7,866 nt of DNA from Gallionellaceae bacterium UBA5126 (GTDB lineage: Bacteria; Pseudomonadota; Gammaproteobacteria; Burkholderiales; Gallionellaceae): assembly GCA_002414205.1 (NCBI GenBank), contig DHYQ01000033.1, forward strand, positions 7,248-15,113. The letters run 5' to 3'. Under the pieces are notes generated by a model, which was not told where the DNA came from, did not search any database, and worked only from the letters and a program-made list of their open reading frames with translations. This document shows positions 1 through 6,092 of this stretch, one piece after another (positions within the stretch are counted from its first letter, which is position 1; each line of letters starts with the position of its first letter). Made by a program: the position numbers and the translations under genes.

Positions 1-204
1 GCCACCCAAGCCGAAGCGGTGGCCAGCGGGCGCTATCAGGCCGGGGTCGGCATTCTGCTGGACGTGCTGAATGCGCAAAGCACATTGGCCAGCGCCCGCC
101 AGCAACTAATTCAGGCGCGCTTCAACTGGAACATCGCCCGCGCCAGTCTGGCGCAGAGCGTGGGACAACTGGATGTCAGCGTACTACAGGACGTTAAGCA
201 ATGA
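1..204 (+). CDS. TolC-family outer membrane efflux protein, C-terminal end (partial)
   Basis: This is the last 67 residues of a reading frame that enters from the left edge and stops with TGA at 202-204. The peptide has the pattern of the final TolC helical hairpin: a RYQAGVGILLDVLNAQ stretch, then a long Ala/Gln/Arg-rich helix with QLIQARFNWNIARASLAQ, ending in G-x-L. In TolC-family proteins this repeat (Y-x-x-G, then L-D-V-L-x-A-Q) lies in the periplasmic alpha-barrel that docks with the adaptor. The stop overlaps the ATG of the adaptor gene by 4 nt (ATGA at 201-204), so the two are translationally coupled. The protein would be the outer membrane channel of the tripartite exporter encoded downstream. 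The beta-barrel and signal peptide lie outside the window, so the subfamily cannot be decided. Confidence 0.9.
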   Translation, partial: ATQAEAVASGRYQAGVGILLDVLNAQSTLASARQQLIQARFNWNIARASLAQSVGQLDVSVLQDVKQ

Positions 205-1454
205 ACAAATACCTCAAACCCGCGCTGGCCGTGCTGGCCGTAAGTGCCATGGCCGCTGGCGGCTATGTCGCCTTCCGCCCCAAGGACAACGCGCAGCAAT
301 ATCGTTTGCAAGCCGTGGAAAACGGCGACATCCGCCAAAGCGTGTCCGCCAACGGCACCATCAACCCGGTGTCGCTGATTAGCGTCGGCACGCAAGTGTC
401 CGGCACGGTGCGCAAGCTGTACGTGGATTACAACAGCAAAGTGGAAAAAGGCCAGGTGCTGCTGGAGTTGGACGACTCCCTGCTGGCAGCGCAATTGAAG
501 CAAAGCACGGCCAACGTGCTCAATGCCACGGCGGCGCTGGAATTGGCGACGGCCAACGAGGCCCGCACCCGTGGCCTGTTTGCCCAGGGCTATGTGTCGC
601 GACTGGAGTTGGAAACCGCCGTGCAGGCGCGCAAATCCGCCGCCGCGCAGTTGCAACTTAACAGCGCCGTGGTGGAAAAAGACCGCGCCAACTTGAGCTA
701 CTCAGTGATCCGCTCGCCGGTGGCCGGGGTGGTGATTGACCGGCAAATCGACATCGGCCAAACCGTGGCCGCCAGTTTGCAAGCGCCGACCCTGTTCAAA
801 ATCGCCCAGGATTTGTCCAAGATGCAGATCGACGCGCTGTTTGCCGAGGCCGACATCGGCAGCATCCATGTTGGGCAAAAGACTCGCTTCAGCGTGGACG
901 CCTTCCCCGGACGCAATTTCAGCGGCGAAGTGCGGCAAATCCGCATGAATCCGACTTCGCAGCAAAACGTTGTCACGTATGACGTGGTGATCGACGTGGA
1001 AAACCCGGAACAGCTCCTGCTGCCCGGCATGACCGCCTACGTCAACATCGCCGTGGCGCAGCGCAAGGACGCGCTGCTGGTGCCGAATGCCGCGCTACGC
1101 TACAAACCGGCGGATGCGCCCAATGGCGGCAAATCCGATGCCCCCGCAGGTAAACCCGGCGCAGCGGACGGCAAACCCAAGGACGGCGCAGCGCGTCCTG
1201 ATGCGGGCGGAGATGGCAAGGGCGGCGGAGAGCGCGGTGGCGATAAGGCCAAGCGCGACACTTTCAGCGGCAAGGTGTATGTGTTGCAACAAGGCCAGTT
1301 GAAAGCCGTGCCGCTGACCCTGGGCATTACCGACAACCGCAATACCGAAGTGCTGTCCGGCGAGTTGAAGGCGGGCGATCAAGTCGTCACCGGCGACATG
1401 CAGGGCAAGGCCGCCCCCGCCAATAGCAGCAACCGCGCACCGAGGATGTTCTGA
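201..1454 (+). CDS. macA: MacA-like periplasmic adaptor (membrane fusion protein) of an ABC exporter
   Basis: The 417-residue protein would bridge the inner membrane ABC permease and the TolC-like channel. Residues about 5-24 form an uncleaved-looking hydrophobic N-terminal anchor after a short basic start (MNKYLK). A first lipoyl/barrel half at about 55-92 contains GTQVSGTVRKLYVDYNSKVEKGQ, which is the MacA/HlyD biotinyl-lipoyl-like pattern. An Ala/Gln/Leu-rich helical hairpin spans about 93-165, and the second lipoyl half includes VIRSPVAGVVIDRQIDIGQTV (169-189). A beta-barrel domain follows at about 205-300, with LLLPGMTAYVNIAV at 272-285. Residues about 303-354 are a low-complexity Gly/Lys/Asp/Ala/Pro insert, after which the membrane-proximal domain resumes (KVYVLQQGQLKAV). 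The start at 201 is supported by AGGA at 188-191 and by the overlap with the preceding stop. The substrate is unknown, since MacA-type adaptors serve macrolide, peptide and lipid exporters alike. Confidence 0.92.
   Translation: MNKYLKPALAVLAVSAMAAGGYVAFRPKDNAQQYRLQAVENGDIRQSVSANGTINPVSLISVGTQVSGTVRKLYVDYNSKVEKGQVLLELDDSLLAAQLKQSTANVLNATAALELATANEARTRGLFAQGYVSRLELETAVQARKSAAAQLQLNSAVVEKDRANLSYSVIRSPVAGVVIDRQIDIGQTVAASLQAPTLFKIAQDLSKMQIDALFAEADIGSIHVGQKTRFSVDAFPGRNFSGEVRQIRMNPTSQQNVVTYDVVIDVENPEQLLLPGMTAYVNIAVAQRKDALLVPNAALRYKPADAPNGGKSDAPAGKPGAADGKPKDGAARPDAGGDGKGGGERGGDKAKRDTFSGKVYVLQQGQLKAVPLTLGITDNRNTEVLSGELKAGDQVVTGDMQGKAAPANSSNRAPRMF
1107..1262 (+). repeat. Low-complexity Gly/Lys/Asp/Pro-rich segment inside the adaptor gene
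   Basis: Codons about 303-354 of the MacA-like gene encode a disordered-looking segment made almost only of Gly, Ala, Pro, Lys, Asp and Arg. It includes GKPGAADGKPKDGAARPD and GGDGKGGGERGGDKAKRD. It lies between the beta-barrel strand ending in LLVPNAALRYKP and the strand starting GKVYVLQQG, where classic adaptors have a short loop. The frame stays open and the DNA repeats GGCAAA/GGC-type codons, consistent with slippage growth. It is a flexible, highly charged periplasmic loop. Its function is unknown. Confidence 0.75.
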
Positions 1455-2167
1455 TGCCCGACAGCGTCATCGACATCCGCAGCCTCAGCAAATCGTACAC
1501 CACCGTGGCGGGCGAATTTCCTGCCCTGAAAGGGGTGAATCTGCGCGTGGATGCCGGGGAATTTGTCGCCATCATGGGGCCGTCCGGCTCCGGCAAATCC
1601 ACGCTGATGAATATCCTCGGCTGTCTGGATCAACCCAGCAGCGGGGAATATCACCTGGCCGGGCGCAATGTGGCGCAGATGTCGCGTGACGAATTGGCGC
1701 ACATGCGCAACAACACCATCGGCTTTGTGTTTCAGGGTTTCAACCTGCTGCCGCGCATGACCCTGCTGGACAACGTGGCCCTGCCGCTGATTTACGCCGG
1801 GGTGAAACACCAGGCCGAACGTGCCGAGCGGGCGCTGGCGCTGCTGGATAAGGTCGGGCTGGCCAGCAAGGCACATTCCCGCCCCAACCAGATTTCCGGC
1901 GGGCAACAACAGCGCGTGGCCATCGCCCGCTCGTTGGTCAACCGTCCGCAACTGCTGCTGGCCGACGAGCCGACCGGCAATCTGGACAGCCACACCAGCG
2001 AGGAAATCATGGCACTGTTTGGCGAGTTGAACCGCGAAGGCATCACCATCGTGCTGGTGACACACGAGCTAGACATTGCCGACCACGCCAAGCGCCAGGT
2101 GCGCTTTTTTGATGGGCGTATCGTCAGCGATGCGCCTACCCATCTGCACAAGGAGCCAACGCCATGA
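1454..2167 (+). CDS. MacB-type ABC transporter ATPase subunit (stand-alone)
   Basis: The 237-residue cytoplasmic ATPase belongs to the MacB/LolD/FtsE group. Every nucleotide-binding motif is present: Walker A GPSGSGKST (42-50), Q-loop Gln in FVFQGFNLLP (Q94), signature ISGGQQQRVAIARS (147-160, with Ile replacing the usual Leu), Walker B LLLADEP (167-173, catalytic Glu172), D-loop NLDS and H-loop His204 in VTHE. The stretch FVFQGFNLLPRMTLLDNVALPL is typical of this group. ATG overlaps the adaptor stop (1452-1454), and GAGG at 1442-1445 gives a good ribosome binding site. In E. coli MacB this domain is fused to the permease, whereas here it ends in an ordinary stop (2165-2167) that overlaps the permease start. 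It should power the permease encoded next. LolD-like or other half-transporter roles cannot be excluded by motifs alone. Confidence 0.95.
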   Translation: MPDSVIDIRSLSKSYTTVAGEFPALKGVNLRVDAGEFVAIMGPSGSGKSTLMNILGCLDQPSSGEYHLAGRNVAQMSRDELAHMRNNTIGFVFQGFNLLPRMTLLDNVALPLIYAGVKHQAERAERALALLDKVGLASKAHSRPNQISGGQQQRVAIARSLVNRPQLLLADEPTGNLDSHTSEEIMALFGELNREGITIVLVTHELDIADHAKRQVRFFDGRIVSDAPTHLHKEPTP

Positions 2168-3384
2168 CCCTCGCCATGCTGGGCGAAGCCTGGCGCGCCA
2201 TGGGCGCGAACCGTCTGCGTACCGCGCTGACCATGCTGGGCATGGTGATCGGCGTGGGCGCGGTGGTGCTGATGATGGCCATAGGTCAGGGTGCGCAATA
2301 CGCCGTCAACCAGACCATTAGCGCCATGGGCAGCAACTTGTTTATCGTGCTGTCCGGCAGCACCACGGCGGGCGGCGTGCGCTCCGGCAGCGGCAGCATC
2401 CCCACCCTGACCACTGGCGACGCCGACGCCTTGCTGGAATTGCCCGGCGTGCAAACCGCTGCGCCGATTCATCCCGGCAGCACGCAAATCCTGTACGGCC
2501 CGAATAACTGGAGCACCTCGGTGATCGGCACCACGCCCGCCTATCTGGACGCCCGCAGTTGGCCGGTGGTAGCAGGCTATCCCTTTACCGATTCCGACGT
2601 GCGCTCCGCCACTCGCGTGGTGCTGATTGGGCAAACCGTGGCGGAAAACCTGTTCGGTGACGAAGATCCCTTGGGCAAAACTGTGCGCATCAAACAAAGC
2701 CCGTTTCTGGTGGTGGGCGTGCTGGGACGCAAGGGGCAAAGCCTGGACGGGCGCGATCAGGACGACACGCTGATCATTCCGCTCACCACCGTGCAGCGCA
2801 AGGTGTTCGGCAACAGCTTCCCCGGCGCGGTGCGCATGATCATGGTGCAAGCCAGCACGCCGGAGGCCATGCCCGCCGTGGAAAAGGCCATGACCAGCCT
2901 ACTGCGCCAGCGCCACCGCATCCGCGAAGACATGGACAACGACTTTTTTGTGCGCAATCTGACGGCGGCGGCGGATTCGGCGGCGGAAACCACCCGCGTC
3001 ATGTCCATGCTGCTGGGCGCGATTGCCTCGGTATCGCTGCTGGTGGGCGGGATTGGCATCATGAACATCATGCTGGTGTCGGTGACAGAGCGCACGCGGG
3101 AAATCGGCATTCGTATGGCCATCGGCGCACGCGAGCGCGACATCCTGCTGCAATTCCTGCTGGAAGCCATCATGATTTCGCTGGCCGGTTGTTTGATTGG
3201 CCTGCTGGTGGGCATCGGCGGGGCGTTATTGGTGAACAAGTTGACCGACACGGCGGTGATTATCTCGGCCAATTCGGCGGTCGTGGCCTTCAGCGTCGCT
3301 GCCACCGTGGGGATTTTTTTCGGCTTTTACCCAGCCCGCAAGGCCGCGCAACTGGATCCTATCGAAGCCTTGCGTTATCAATGA
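2164..3384 (+). CDS. MacB-type ABC transporter permease (FtsX-like, stand-alone)
   Basis: The 406-residue inner membrane protein has MacB/FtsX topology. TM1 lies at about 20-41 (TALTMLGMVIGVGAVVLMMA), preceded by the short amphipathic stretch LGEAWRAMGANRLR. A large periplasmic MacB_PCD-type domain fills about 45-275. Three C-terminal TM segments follow at about 280-306, 333-357 and 370-392. Between TM2 and TM3 is the family hallmark VTERTREIGIRMAIGAR, the loop that contacts the ATPase, and the C-terminus has the typical ARKAAQLDPIEALRYQ. The start is fixed by a strong AAGGAG at 2150-2155, 8 nt before ATG, and by the 4-nt overlap with the ATPase stop. It uses mechanical transmission to drive substrate from the periplasm through the adaptor and outer membrane channel. 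The substrate is unknown. No clear terminator follows. Confidence 0.94.
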   Translation: MTLAMLGEAWRAMGANRLRTALTMLGMVIGVGAVVLMMAIGQGAQYAVNQTISAMGSNLFIVLSGSTTAGGVRSGSGSIPTLTTGDADALLELPGVQTAAPIHPGSTQILYGPNNWSTSVIGTTPAYLDARSWPVVAGYPFTDSDVRSATRVVLIGQTVAENLFGDEDPLGKTVRIKQSPFLVVGVLGRKGQSLDGRDQDDTLIIPLTTVQRKVFGNSFPGAVRMIMVQASTPEAMPAVEKAMTSLLRQRHRIREDMDNDFFVRNLTAAADSAAETTRVMSMLLGAIASVSLLVGGIGIMNIMLVSVTERTREIGIRMAIGARERDILLQFLLEAIMISLAGCLIGLLVGIGGALLVNKLTDTAVIISANSAVVAFSVAATVGIFFGFYPARKAAQLDPIEALRYQ

Positions 3385-3395
3385 GACAGTCGGGA

Positions 3396-3424
3396 ATTAC
3401 AGAATGCCTGCTGCCTGTTAAAAT
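3396..3424 (+). promoter_or_regulatory. Predicted sigma70 promoter for the alpha/beta hydrolase gene
   Basis: ATTACA at 3396-3401 (4 of 6 against TTGACA) is followed, after exactly 17 nt, by TAAAAT at 3419-3424 and a GC-rich discriminator GCGCGAC. Transcription would start near 3431, leaving a leader of about 27 nt with only a weak GAG ribosome binding site (3452-3454) before ATG at 3458. The position, between the exporter operon and the hydrolase gene, supports a separate transcription unit. The prediction is by eye only. Confidence 0.55.
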
Positions 3425-3457
3425 GCGCGACTTTTTTCGACAGTAAATTTTGAGTTT

Positions 3458-4279
3458 ATGGATGCAATCAACCTGCCCGGCGGCAAACATGCGGTTTTGC
3501 TGATACACGGCTTGCAAGGCAGTCCCACAGAAATGCTCCCGCTGGCAAAGCGCCTGAATCAGGCTGGCTTTCACGTCAGCGTGCCGCATTTCACGGGTTA
3601 CGGCTACCACGACGGCGACACGCCACGCTCCGTCACGCCTTGGCGTGACTGGCATGCACAGGTGCGCGCAGAAGTTTCGCGCCTGCGCCAAAGTCACGAT
3701 AGCGTGTGTATCGGCGGTTTGTGCATGGGCGCGGTACTGGCACTCAGTGTCTCCATGGAAACCGAACTGGAAGTCACCGCGCTGTCCTTGCTGGGCACCA
3801 CCTTGTATTACGATGGCTGGAGCATTCCCTGGTATCGCTTTGTCTTGCCCATCGGCTACTACACGCCCTTCCGCTATTTTTACAAATATCCCGGCCGCCC
3901 CCCGTTTGGCATCAAAAATGAACAATTGCGCAAATGGGTGATTCGGGAAATGAACCACAAGGAATCCTCCGTGGCCGCCGTCTCGGACTTGTGCCTGCCC
4001 GCCATTCACGAAGCCGAACTGCTGATGGCCCACGTCAAGAAAAATATCGCCCGGGTCAGAACACCGTCGCTCATCATGCACGCCGTGGAAGACGATGTCT
4101 CGACACCGCGCAGCGCAGACTTTGTCGAAAAGCACATTGGTGCAGGGATGGTGGAAAAAGTACTGCTGCACAATTCCTACCACATGCTGACTATCGACAA
4201 CGAACGAGAGAAAGTGGCTGCCGATACCACGCGTTTCTTCAATAACGCCATTGCCAACAGGACGCTAATCCGGCACTAG
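3458..4279 (+). CDS. Alpha/beta hydrolase with a Cys in the nucleophile elbow (carboxylesterase/thioesterase/acyltransferase-like)
   Basis: The 273-residue protein has no signal peptide and reads as a cytoplasmic alpha/beta-fold enzyme. An oxyanion-hole loop LLIHGLQGSPTEM lies at 14-26. The nucleophile elbow is G87-L-C89-M-G91, with Cys where esterases have Ser. A cap region rich in aromatic residues follows at about 115-160 (LYYDGWSIPWYRF). The acid is Asp212 or Asp213 in HAVEDDVSTP, and the base is His242 in SYHMLTIDNE, which resembles the GH-x-x-T-x-D pattern of Est30-type carboxylesterases. Spacing and order are those of a full catalytic triad. Cys nucleophiles occur in PHA synthases and dienelactone hydrolases, so acyl transfer or thioester cleavage is plausible. 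The gene has its own promoter, and its 3' end carries the promoter of the ACP gene that follows 58 nt later. The substrate is not identifiable, but the ACP and ketosynthase neighbours suggest an acyl chain. Confidence 0.87.
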   Translation: MDAINLPGGKHAVLLIHGLQGSPTEMLPLAKRLNQAGFHVSVPHFTGYGYHDGDTPRSVTPWRDWHAQVRAEVSRLRQSHDSVCIGGLCMGAVLALSVSMETELEVTALSLLGTTLYYDGWSIPWYRFVLPIGYYTPFRYFYKYPGRPPFGIKNEQLRKWVIREMNHKESSVAAVSDLCLPAIHEAELLMAHVKKNIARVRTPSLIMHAVEDDVSTPRSADFVEKHIGAGMVEKVLLHNSYHMLTIDNEREKVAADTTRFFNNAIANRTLIRH

Positions 4280-4284
4280 AGTTC

Positions 4285-4300
4285 TGCTATAATCCGCGCC
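4285..4300 (+). promoter_or_regulatory. Extended -10 promoter for the ACP/ketosynthase genes
   Basis: TGC at 4285-4287 directly precedes a perfect TATAAT (4288-4293), giving an extended -10 element (TGnTATAAT). The discriminator CCGCGCC follows. No convincing -35 hexamer is present 15-19 nt upstream, which fits an extended -10 promoter. Transcription would start near 4300, giving a leader of about 38 nt to the ATG at 4338. The block from 4286 to 4300 is identical to 6093-6107, upstream of the metal transporter gene. Confidence 0.65.
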
Positions 4301-4337
4301 GCCCATCATTCTAAAATCTGCAAGAGCACTAAAAATC

Positions 4338-4583
4338 ATGAGTTCCTTAGAAATTATCCAGCAAATGATGGTCGAGCAATTCGACCTGAAGATTGAAGAC
4401 CTCGGCCCGGAAGCACAACTGGAGGGCTTGGGTCTGGATTCGCTGTCCGTGATCGAGTTCATGTTCAATCTGGAAGACCGCCTGAAAATCAAACTGTCGG
4501 AAGAGCGCGTTGAACTGAAAACCATTCAGGACGTGGCCAACATCGTTGACAAGCTCATCGCCGAGCAACACCCCGCGCAGTAA
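4338..4583 (+). CDS. Acyl carrier protein
   Basis: The 81-residue acidic helical protein has the size of bacterial ACP (about 78). The phosphopantetheine attachment site is Ser35 in GLGLDSLSVIEFMFNLED, matching the D-S-L rule. It carries 4'-phosphopantetheine and holds growing acyl chains as thioesters in the cytoplasm. It differs from the highly conserved housekeeping AcpP, which has GADSLDTVELVMALEE at this place, so it is probably a second, specialised carrier. The start at 4338 follows a promoter at 4285-4300 and a weak AAGAG about 11 nt upstream. The stop is 3 nt before the ketosynthase ATG, so the two are co-transcribed and probably physical partners. Confidence 0.93.
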   Translation: MSSLEIIQQMMVEQFDLKIEDLGPEAQLEGLGLDSLSVIEFMFNLEDRLKIKLSEERVELKTIQDVANIVDKLIAEQHPAQ

Positions 4584-4586
4584 GCC

Positions 4587-5828
4587 ATGACCAGACGCGT
4601 TGTCATCACCGGCATGGGGGTCGTTTCCCCCCTAGGCAACAACACCGACGATTTCTTCAATAGCCTGATGGCCGGTCGCTCCGGGATCAAGCACCTGCAA
4701 GCCCCCTTTGCCGAACAGTTAAATACCCGCATCGCGGCCTCCGTGGAAAATTTCAATCCCACGGACTATTTCAGCAAGATGCAACTGTCGGGCATCGAAC
4801 GTTTCAGTCAATTTGCGCTGGTGGCCGCACAGCAGGCGGTTGCCGATGCCAATTTGCAACTATCGGTGGAAGAGCAGCCGCGCGCCGGGGTGTACATGGG
4901 TTCCTGCATGGGCGGCAACGGCACCCTGGAAGAAGGCTATGTGGAAATGTTCGTGAAGAACAATTCCCGCGTCAAACCGTTGTCGGTGCTACTCACCATG
5001 AATAACGCCGCAGCCTCGCACATTTCCATCAAGTATCACCTACAAGGCCCCAACGTCACCTACTCCACCGCCTGCTCCTCCTCGGCCATTGCCGTGGGCG
5101 AAGCCTACCGCCAAATCAAGCACGGCTATTGCGACGTGATGTTTGCCGGGGGTTCGGAAGCCCTGCTGACCTTTGGTGTCATGAAAGCCTGGGAAGCCCT
5201 GCGCACCTTGGCGATTGAAGATCCACAAGATCCCGGCGCTTCTTGCAAACCGTTCTCGAAAGATCGCAGCGGTTTGGTACTGGGTGAAGGTGCAGTGGTG
5301 CTGATTCTGGAAGACGCCGAGCGCGCCCAGAAGCGCGGCGCCAAAATCTACGCCGAACTGGTGGGTTATGGCTGTTTGTCAGACTCCAGCCACATCACCA
5401 AGCCGGATGCCAACGGCCAAAGCCTCACCATCCGCAGCGCCTTGGCTGAAGCCGGTTTGCAACCCCAGGACATCGACTACATCAACGCCCACGGCACGGC
5501 CACTGCGGCGGGTGACGTGCAGGAAACCTTGGCAATTAAGCAAGTATTTGGCGAACACGCCGCCAAGCTGCCGGTCAGCTCGACCAAATCCATGCACGGC
5601 CACTTGATGGGTGCGACCGGCGCGATTGAGTTTGCGGCGTCGCTACTGGCCATGCAACACAACGCCATCCCGCCCACCACCAACCTGCACAACCCCGATC
5701 CTGAATGTGACTTGGATTACGTCCCCAACGTGGGACGGCGCGACGTGCCACTGAACACCGTCATGTCCAACTCCTTCGCTTTCGGCGGCAGCAACGCCGT
5801 GCTGATTGCCAAGCGCTTCAAGGCATAA
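4587..5828 (+). CDS. Beta-ketoacyl-ACP synthase, FabF (KAS II) family
   Basis: The 413-residue condensing enzyme has the same length as E. coli FabF. It joins an acyl group held on its own Cys to malonyl-ACP, releasing CO2 and extending the chain by two carbons. The active site is complete: nucleophile Cys163 in STACSSSAIAVG, His302 in NAHGTATAAGD, Lys334 in SSTKSMHGH and His339 in GHLMGATGA. The gatekeeping segment near the C-terminus is NSFAFGGSN (Phe399). The acyl-pocket position equivalent to Ile108 of E. coli FabF is Met108 in GSCMGG, and the nucleophile context is ACSSS, not ACTSG, so this is a divergent paralogue. It starts 3 nt after the ACP stop, has no clear Shine-Dalgarno sequence and is likely coupled to ACP translation. 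A strong terminator follows. It could extend a special fatty acid or another acyl chain. Identity as the main housekeeping FabF is less likely because fabG, fabD and fabH are absent. Confidence 0.92.
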   Translation: MTRRVVITGMGVVSPLGNNTDDFFNSLMAGRSGIKHLQAPFAEQLNTRIAASVENFNPTDYFSKMQLSGIERFSQFALVAAQQAVADANLQLSVEEQPRAGVYMGSCMGGNGTLEEGYVEMFVKNNSRVKPLSVLLTMNNAAASHISIKYHLQGPNVTYSTACSSSAIAVGEAYRQIKHGYCDVMFAGGSEALLTFGVMKAWEALRTLAIEDPQDPGASCKPFSKDRSGLVLGEGAVVLILEDAERAQKRGAKIYAELVGYGCLSDSSHITKPDANGQSLTIRSALAEAGLQPQDIDYINAHGTATAAGDVQETLAIKQVFGEHAAKLPVSSTKSMHGHLMGATGAIEFAASLLAMQHNAIPPTTNLHNPDPECDLDYVPNVGRRDVPLNTVMSNSFAFGGSNAVLIAKRFKA

Positions 5829-5848
5829 CGCCAGCACAGGCACACAAT

Positions 5849-5876
5849 AAAACCGGCCCCAGTGGCCGGTTTTTTG
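5849..5876 (+). terminator. Rho-independent terminator after the ketosynthase gene
   Basis: A perfect 10-bp stem, AAAACCGGCC (5849-5858) with GGCCGGTTTT (5864-5873), encloses the 5-nt loop CCAGT. It merges into a run of six T (5870-5875) and begins 20 nt after the ketosynthase stop. The A-rich left arm could also allow weak termination from the opposite direction, but no convergent gene is present. Confidence 0.93.
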
Positions 5877-6092
5877 TTGCGCTCACCAACCACAACCTGC
5901 GTGCCTGCCGGGCTGTGAGGGACACGGCGGCATTGGCGGGCCAACGCCACACCAAATCAGCATCATCCATGGTGAGCCGGTCGAACCATGAACCACCAAC
6001 AAAACCGTCCCCCTTCGATAAGATCAGGACGAACTGATTAAATCAATCGTTCTCTCGCAACTCACGACGAACAGCTAGGCGCTACCGACTAA
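5877..6092. other. Non-coding spacer without a recognisable gene
   Basis: This part of the spacer between the ketosynthase terminator and the transporter promoter holds no convincing coding frame. The frames that cross it are short, lack ribosome binding sites and overlap repeat-like sequence. Its recognisable contents are two degenerate REP-like units (about 5967-6034) and an 11-bp palindrome at 6035-6045 (TGATT-A-AATCA). Confidence 0.6.
5967..6034. repeat. Two degenerate REP-like intergenic repeat units
   Basis: Unit 1 (about 5967-5992) contains GGTGAGCCGGTCGAACCATG, with inverted arms CATGGT (5968-5973) and ACCATG (5985-5990). Unit 2 (about 6010-6034) reads CCTTCGATAAGATCAGGACG and onward, with TTCG at 6014-6017 and CGAA at 6030-6033. 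Both resemble repeats I recall as abundant between genes in many beta- and gammaproteobacteria (forms like GGTGAGCCTGTCGAACCATG and CCTTCGACAAGCTCAGGACG). The copies here carry mismatches and are probably decaying. The assignment rests on memory of the motif plus the visible inverted arms. Only a genome-wide count would confirm it. Confidence 0.55.

Noticed and set aside
111..656. A 181-codon minus-strand frame across the start of the adaptor gene
   Set aside because: It is antisense to TolC and MacA coding sequence, with no ribosome binding site or recognisable protein pattern.
1792..2850. A 352-codon open frame on the minus strand
   Set aside because: It is antisense to the ATPase and permease genes, whose motifs are complete, and its His/Ala/Gly-rich translation looks like reversed codons, not a protein family.
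3385..3457. A terminator for the exporter operon
   Set aside because: The T-run at 3432-3437 is not preceded by a stable hairpin, so I see no intrinsic terminator in this gap.
5969..6037. A 22-codon + strand frame in the spacer
   Set aside because: It is made almost wholly of the REP-like repeat sequence and lacks a Shine-Dalgarno sequence.
6033..6046. A possible FNR-type site (TTGAT-N4-ATCAA) at the palindrome
   Set aside because: The half sites TGAT and ATCA are separated by 3 nt, not 4, and the first base of the left half is C, so it does not fit the consensus.
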